The notes below the pieces were generated by a model that was given only the letters and a program-made list of their open reading frames with translations, did not search any database and was not told the DNA's origin. A program made the translations under genes and the position numbers. Below, piece after piece: positions 59,727 to 64,000 of a stretch of 64,000 nt of DNA (within the stretch, counting starts at the first letter, position 1; each line of letters opens with the position of its first letter). Origin of the DNA: an uncultured Lachnospiraceae bacterium (GTDB lineage Bacteria; Bacillota; Clostridia; Lachnospirales; Lachnospiraceae); the NCBI GenBank assembly GCA_947630805.1, contig CANRIV010000003.1:142606-206605 (forward strand), given 5' to 3'.

Positions 59727-60056
59727 ATGTTTGACGAAAAAATGGTGCTGTGCGGAGCAAATTCCTATGAGAAAAAGTACTATTTAAATGAACAGTTTTC
59801 CAATCTTCCGGAGCAGATCAAAAAGGAACTTCAAATCATGTGTGTATTGTTTACGGAAGAGGTGGGAGGAATTCTTGTTCTGGAATATGATAAAATCGGA
59901 GAACTGCATCTGATTACTGAGGCAGAGGAAGGAGATCTGCTTTATGATGATATTGGAAGCGGATTGAAAATCAGACAGATTCAGATAGAGAAGAGAGAAC
60001 TGTTAGAATCATTGGAAATGTACTATAAGACATTTGTATTGGGAGAAGAAGCATAA
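59727..60056 (+). CDS. DUF6145 protein
   Basis: 109 residues with GGAGGCAGTT before the ATG. It is acidic and globular without membrane segments: [38 protein letters not shown] and [20 protein letters not shown] are the conserved parts I associate with DUF6145. Function unknown. Its stop overlaps the coaX start (TAATG), suggesting co-translation. Confidence 0.75.
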   Translation: MFDEKMVLCGANSYEKKYYLNEQFSNLPEQIKKELQIMCVLFTEEVGGILVLEYDKIGELHLITEAEEGDLLYDDIGSGLKIRQIQIEKRELLESLEMYYKTFVLGEEA

Positions 60057-60841
60057 TGTTACTTACAGTAGACGTTGGAAATACAAATATTACGCTTGGG
60101 TTGTTTGATGGGGAGAAAGTGTTTGCTACGTTTCGGATTACGACGCAGATGGCAAGGACCTCTGATGAATATGGCTCTTTGATAGCAGAAATGATTGCCC
60201 GAAAAGGAATTGATATTGAAAATATCAAAGATGTCATTATATCATCTGTCGTGCCGAAGGTAATGTATTCCTTAAATAACGGCATTGTCAAATATTTTGG
60301 TATTTCGCCAATCGTGGTGGGCGTAGGTACGAAAACCGGAATTAAAATCAACCGGACAGATCCGAGAGAAGTAGGCTCTGACAGGATTGTAGATGCAGTG
60401 GCTGCCTATGAAATGTATGGAGGCCCCTGCATTGTAGTGGATTTTGGAACAGCGACTACCTATGACCTGATAGGTCCGAAGGGAACATTTGAAGCAGGCG
60501 TAACGTCTCCGGGAATCAAAATTTCGGCAAAAGCTTTGTGGAATGATACGGCAAAGCTTCCCGAAGTGGAAATTAAAAAACCGGATTCTATTTTGGGGAA
60601 AGATACGATTTCCAGTATGCAGGCAGGCATTGTATACGGTTATATCGGACAGACAGAATATATTATAGATAGGATAAAGAAGGAAAGCGGATTTGACCAT
60701 TTAAAAGTAATTGCCACAGGAGGCATGGGACGTATCATATATGAAAATACAGACAGAATTGACATATATGACAATGAACTTACCCTGCAGGGAATGCGCA
60801 TTATTTATGAAAAAAATAAAAATAAGCTTTCCAATAAATGA
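60056..60841 (+). CDS. coaX: Type III pantothenate kinase
   Basis: 261 residues. The ASKHA-type fold shows [16 protein letters not shown] (phosphate 1), [36 protein letters not shown] (phosphate 2), [16 protein letters not shown] residues ([12 protein letters not shown]) and [14 protein letters not shown]. It makes 4'-phosphopantothenate, the first step of CoA synthesis; type III needs a monovalent cation and resists feedback by CoA. It overlaps the DUF6145 gene and is followed by dusB 9 bases later. Confidence 0.93.
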   Translation: MLLTVDVGNTNITLGLFDGEKVFATFRITTQMARTSDEYGSLIAEMIARKGIDIENIKDVIISSVVPKVMYSLNNGIVKYFGISPIVVGVGTKTGIKINRTDPREVGSDRIVDAVAAYEMYGGPCIVVDFGTATTYDLIGPKGTFEAGVTSPGIKISAKALWNDTAKLPEVEIKKPDSILGKDTISSMQAGIVYGYIGQTEYIIDRIKKESGFDHLKVIATGGMGRIIYENTDRIDIYDNELTLQGMRIIYEKNKNKLSNK

Positions 60842-60850
60842 TGGTCTATT

Positions 60851-61804
60851 ATGAAAATAGGAAGTATAGAAATTGAAAATAATATAGCATTAGGACCAAT
60901 GGCAGGCGTAACAGACCTGCCATTTCGTCTGCTGTGTAAGGAACAGGGATGTGGACTGCTCTATACGGAAATGGTAAGCGCCAAGGCAATTTTGTATAAA
61001 AATAAAAATACGAATATACTATTAGAGGTAAACGAGTCGGAGCATCCTGTCGCAGTTCAGTTGTTTGGCTCTGACCCGGATATTATGGCGGAAATAGGAA
61101 CGCAGGTAGCAGAAGGACCGTGCGATTTTATTGATGTGAATATGGGATGTCCTGTGCCAAAAATTGTAAATAACCACGAAGGGTCTTATCTGATGACTCA
61201 GCCAAAGCTAGTAGAAGAGATTTTGACCCGGATGGTAAAACAGATAAAAAAACCTGTGACAATTAAGATCCGGAAAGGCTTTCAAAAAAATGATGTGCAG
61301 GCTGTAGAAATTGCCAGAATTGCTGAATATTGCGGAGTGGCAGCTATTACGGTCCATGGAAGGACAAGAGAGCAGTATTACAGCGGAAAGGCGGACTGGG
61401 ATATTATTAGGGCGGTAAAAAAAGCGGTCAATATTCCGGTGATTGGAAATGGCGATGTTTTCAGCGCCCAGGATGCAAAACAGATGAAAGAGTATACCGG
61501 TTGTGACGGCATTATGATAGGAAGGGCGGCCAGAGGAAATCCGTGGATTTTTTCTCAGGTAAACGCTTATTTGAAAGATGGTACGATAATCAAAAAACCA
61601 TCTGCAGAAGAGATAAAGAAGATGATTTTGAAACACGCGCAAATGCTCATTGCATATAAAGGAGAATATACAGGCGTGAGAGAAATGAGAAAGCATATCG
61701 CATGGTACACACAGGGACTTCCCCATTCTGCAGAACTGAGACGCAGATGTAATGAGATTGTGAGTTGGGAGTCGCTGGAATGCTTAATTCAGGAAAAACT
61801 GTAG
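60851..61804 (+). CDS. dusB: tRNA-dihydrouridine synthase
   Basis: 317 residues. It has the FMN barrel start LGPMAGVTDLPFRLLCKEQG, the catalytic Cys in DVNMGCPVPKI, VTIKIRKGF, ITVHGRTREQYYSG, VIGNGDVFS and IMIGRAARGNPW. It reduces uridines in the D-loop of tRNA. Start GTC-free ATG at 60851 with weak ribosome site, 9 bases after coaX. Confidence 0.92.
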   Translation: MKIGSIEIENNIALGPMAGVTDLPFRLLCKEQGCGLLYTEMVSAKAILYKNKNTNILLEVNESEHPVAVQLFGSDPDIMAEIGTQVAEGPCDFIDVNMGCPVPKIVNNHEGSYLMTQPKLVEEILTRMVKQIKKPVTIKIRKGFQKNDVQAVEIARIAEYCGVAAITVHGRTREQYYSGKADWDIIRAVKKAVNIPVIGNGDVFSAQDAKQMKEYTGCDGIMIGRAARGNPWIFSQVNAYLKDGTIIKKPSAEEIKKMILKHAQMLIAYKGEYTGVREMRKHIAWYTQGLPHSAELRRRCNEIVSWESLECLIQEKL

Positions 61805-61816
61805 CGGTATAACAGG

Positions 61817-61845
61817 TTGACAATGGATAGTCACCTTGCTATTAT
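61817..61845 (+). promoter_or_regulatory. greA: Promoter for greA-lysS
   Basis: TTGACA (61817-61822), 17 bases, TATTAT (61840-61845), about 45 bases before the greA start. Confidence 0.68.
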
Positions 61846-61890
61846 AAAGTGTAAAACTTTGAACGAAGTATTTGATTGGAGGAAGGAATC

Positions 61891-62379
61891 ATGGCAGATA
61901 ACGCAAAGAAAAATATTCTTACTTATGCAGGTCTTCAGGAATTGGAGTCTGAATTAGAGGATTTAAGAGTCAATAAAAGAAAAGAAGTTGCTCAGAAAAT
62001 TAAGGAAGCAAGAGAACAAGGTGATTTGTCAGAAAATGCAGAGTATGATGCCGCAAAAGATGAACAGCGGGACATTGAAGCAAGAATAGAAGAAATCGAA
62101 AAGATTCTGAAAAACGTAGAAGTCGTTGCAGAGGATGATGTAGACGATAAAAAAATCAACATTGGATGCCATATTAAAATTTATGATTTTGATTTTAATG
62201 AGGAGATTGAACTCAGCATTGTGGGATCGACCCAGACGGACAGTCTTCAGGGAAAAATTTCTAACGAATCACCACTGGGAAGAGCGTTGATTGGACATAA
62301 AATAGATGATGTAGTAACAGTGGAAATGGGAGATTCTGTTTCCAAATATAAAGTTTTGGATATTAAGAAGAGAAAATAA
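61891..62379 (+). CDS. greA: Transcription elongation factor GreA
   Basis: 162 residues. The start at 61891 follows TTGGAGGAAGGAATC. An N-terminal coiled-coil with the acidic tip (AREQGDLSENAEYDAAKDEQ, about 40-60) precedes the FKBP-like C-terminal domain (ELSIVGSTQTDSLQGKIS, ESPLGRALIGHKIDDVV). It rescues backtracked RNA polymerase by stimulating transcript cleavage. lysS follows 76 bases later, a common greA-lysS arrangement in Firmicutes. Confidence 0.94.
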   Translation: MADNAKKNILTYAGLQELESELEDLRVNKRKEVAQKIKEAREQGDLSENAEYDAAKDEQRDIEARIEEIEKILKNVEVVAEDDVDDKKINIGCHIKIYDFDFNEEIELSIVGSTQTDSLQGKISNESPLGRALIGHKIDDVVTVEMGDSVSKYKVLDIKKRK

Positions 62380-62455
62380 ATTTCTGATAAATCCTCAAAA
62401 TACTGATATAAAATGATTTTTTATCCAATGAATTAAGAATAAAGGAGTTGCTATA

Positions 62456-63955
62456 ATGGCAGAACAGAATAATAACAAGAATAATCAACAGCAGGTAGAT
62501 GTAAAGCAGCTTTTAAAGGTGCGACGTGAAAAACTTGCTGACCTGCAGGAGAGGGAAAAAGACCCATTCCGTATTACAAAATATGATGTGACGTATCATA
62601 GCATGGAAATTAAAAATAACTTTGAAGAGATGGAAGGCAGAGAGGTATCTGTTGCCGGACGTATTATGTTGAAAAGAGTTATGGGAAAAGCTTCTTTTTG
62701 CAATGTGCAGGATCTGGAAGGAAATATACAGGCGTATGTTGCCAGGGATAATGTAGGCGAAGAGGATTATAAAGATTTTAAGAAATTTGATATCGGAGAT
62801 ATTATTGGTATTACAGGAGAAGTTTTTAAAACAAAGACCGGTGAGATTTCTATTCATGCTACGAAAGTGACCCTGTTGACAAAGAGCCTACAGATTTTAC
62901 CGGAAAAACATCATGGTCTTACCAATACAGACATGAGATATCGGCAGAGATATTTGGATTTGATTATGAATCAGGATGCAAAGGATACCTTTGTAAAACG
63001 TTCAAAAATTATCAGTGAAATCAGAAAATATCTCGACGCACAGGGATTTATGGAAGTGGAAACTCCTATGCTCGTACAAAATGCGGGTGGTGCAGCGGCG
63101 CGTCCTTTTGAGACTCATTTTAATGCACTGGATGAAGATGTGAAATTGAGAATTTCATTGGAACTTTATCTAAAGAGACTGATTGTGGGAGGCTTGGAAA
63201 AAGTCTATGAAATCGGTAGAGTATTCCGTAACGAAGGTCTTGATACGAGACATAATCCGGAATTTACGTTAATGGAACTTTATCAGGCTTATACAGATTA
63301 CAATGGAATGATGGATTTGACGGAAAATCTGTACAGACATCTTGCCGAACAAGTCTGTGGAAGTGCCAAAATTACATATAATGGTATTGAAATGGATTTG
63401 AGCAAACCTTTTGAGAGAATGACTATGGTCGATGCTGTTAAAAAATATGCAAACATCGACTGGAAGGAAGTAAAAGATCTGGAGCAGGCAAGAGCGCTTG
63501 CAAAAGAACATCATATTGTATTTGAGGAACGTCATAAGAAGGGCGATATCCTGAATTTGTTCTTTGAAGAATATGTGGAGGAGCATCTGATACAGCCGAC
63601 ATTTATCATGGATCATCCAATTGAAATCTCACCTTTAACGAAGAAAAAACCGGATAATCCGGAATACGTAGAACGGTTTGAGTTTTTCATGAATGGATGG
63701 GAAATGGCAAATGCTTATTCTGAATTAAATGACCCAATAGACCAGAGAGAGCGGTTTCTTGCGCAGGAAGAACTTCTGGCAGCAGGAGATAATGAAGCAA
63801 ACACTACAGATGAGGATTTCTTATATGCGTTAGAAATTGGTATGCCGCCGACCGGGGGAATCGGATTTGGAATTGACAGAATGGTAATGCTGCTGACAGA
63901 TTCCCAGGCGATTCGGGATGTATTGCTGTTCCCGACGATGCGAAGCACAACCTAA
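62456..63955 (+). CDS. lysS: Lysyl-tRNA synthetase, class II
   Basis: 499 residues, full length. The N-terminal OB-fold anticodon domain has [18 protein letters not shown] and [12 protein letters not shown]. Class II motifs follow: [18 protein letters not shown] (motif 1), [23 protein letters not shown] truncated here as [18 protein letters not shown] (motif 2) and [18 protein letters not shown] (motif 3). It charges tRNA-Lys. AAAGGAGTTGCTATA precedes the ATG. It ends 45 bases before the window end; no terminator is visible there. Confidence 0.95.
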   Translation: MAEQNNNKNNQQQVDVKQLLKVRREKLADLQEREKDPFRITKYDVTYHSMEIKNNFEEMEGREVSVAGRIMLKRVMGKASFCNVQDLEGNIQAYVARDNVGEEDYKDFKKFDIGDIIGITGEVFKTKTGEISIHATKVTLLTKSLQILPEKHHGLTNTDMRYRQRYLDLIMNQDAKDTFVKRSKIISEIRKYLDAQGFMEVETPMLVQNAGGAAARPFETHFNALDEDVKLRISLELYLKRLIVGGLEKVYEIGRVFRNEGLDTRHNPEFTLMELYQAYTDYNGMMDLTENLYRHLAEQVCGSAKITYNGIEMDLSKPFERMTMVDAVKKYANIDWKEVKDLEQARALAKEHHIVFEERHKKGDILNLFFEEYVEEHLIQPTFIMDHPIEISPLTKKKPDNPEYVERFEFFMNGWEMANAYSELNDPIDQRERFLAQEELLAAGDNEANTTDEDFLYALEIGMPPTGGIGFGIDRMVMLLTDSQAIRDVLLFPTMRSTT

Positions 63956-64000
63956 AAAATCCAGTATTTATGCGGGTTTGAAGGGTATGGGGTGGTCATT

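Overview
The window is about 64 kb of low-GC chromosomal DNA from an anaerobic, endospore-forming Clostridia member, most likely a Lachnospiraceae gut bacterium. This rests on Gram-positive ribosome binding sites and sigma-A promoters, a cotJABC spore-coat operon, class B sortases, a type III glutamine synthetase, a pyrophosphate-type phosphofructokinase, pyruvate formate-lyase with its activase, indolepyruvate:ferredoxin oxidoreductase, and several small DUF families common in Lachnospiraceae. The genus cannot be fixed from sequence alone. I see no phage, transposase, CRISPR array or rRNA.

Layout. 0-4.4 kb: cell-surface genes (secreted transglutaminase-like protein, a tiny SPQTG-anchored protein, LytR-CpsA-Psr protein, sortase B). 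4.6-5.1 kb: tRNA-Tyr and tRNA-Leu followed by a multi-hairpin repeat-like element. 5.1-8.6 kb: rpiB, a GNAT-like protein and a sodium:solute symporter under a consensus promoter. 8.7-23.4 kb: the most unusual region, 12 co-directional genes between one strong promoter (8732-8760) and one strong terminator (23378-23407). They are iorAB, an amidohydrolase, two adenylating ligases, two aldo/keto reductases (one fused to an SGNH-like domain), a hexapeptide acyltransferase, a dedicated acyl carrier protein, a symporter, a polysaccharide pyruvyl transferase-like enzyme and a Wzx-type flippase, with no glycosyltransferase. Every G run of six or more that I saw in the window lies inside four genes of this operon. 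23.5-27.9 kb: a cupin-type regulator and a polyamine ABC transporter with PotC fused to PotD. 28-37.3 kb: phospholipid synthase, tRNA-Phe and tRNA-Gly, a cytoplasmic GH16, a B12-type radical SAM protein, an exonuclease, a 33-residue membrane peptide, VanW, and an Lrp/aminotransferase/TrmL operon.

37.3-42.2 kb: a Crp-family regulator, a nitroreductase and a pyruvate formate-lyase locus. Here the enzyme is naturally split: the 682-residue catalytic protein lacks the glycyl-radical domain, which is encoded as a separate 82-residue protein beyond pflA. 42.2-45.2 kb: an AAA ATPase followed by a HPr-kinase-like / PqqD-like / ER-type signal-peptidase-like cassette resembling RiPP maturation genes, then tRNA-Gln. 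45.2-50.9 kb: phosphofructokinase, cotJABC, a regulator, a secreted GH16 and aldolase. 51-54.4 kb: a second sortase B and type III glutamine synthetase behind a structured attenuator-like leader. 54.6-64 kb: housekeeping genes (cation antiporter, cyclophilin, DUF1858, a Lys/Ala-rich DUF6465 protein, SH3 protein, NfeD and stomatin pair, DUF6145-coaX-dusB, greA, lysS).

Central fermentation (aldolase, PPi-PFK, PFL) and nitrogen handling (GS-III, PotABCD, Lrp/aminotransferase) are well represented. The 8.7-23.4 kb operon is the best candidate for an undescribed system: aryl- or acyl-thioester chemistry coupled to an acyl carrier protein, membrane export and surface-polymer decoration, possibly switched by slippage in G tracts. 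All assignments come from reading the sequence and remembered family motifs; no database search was run.
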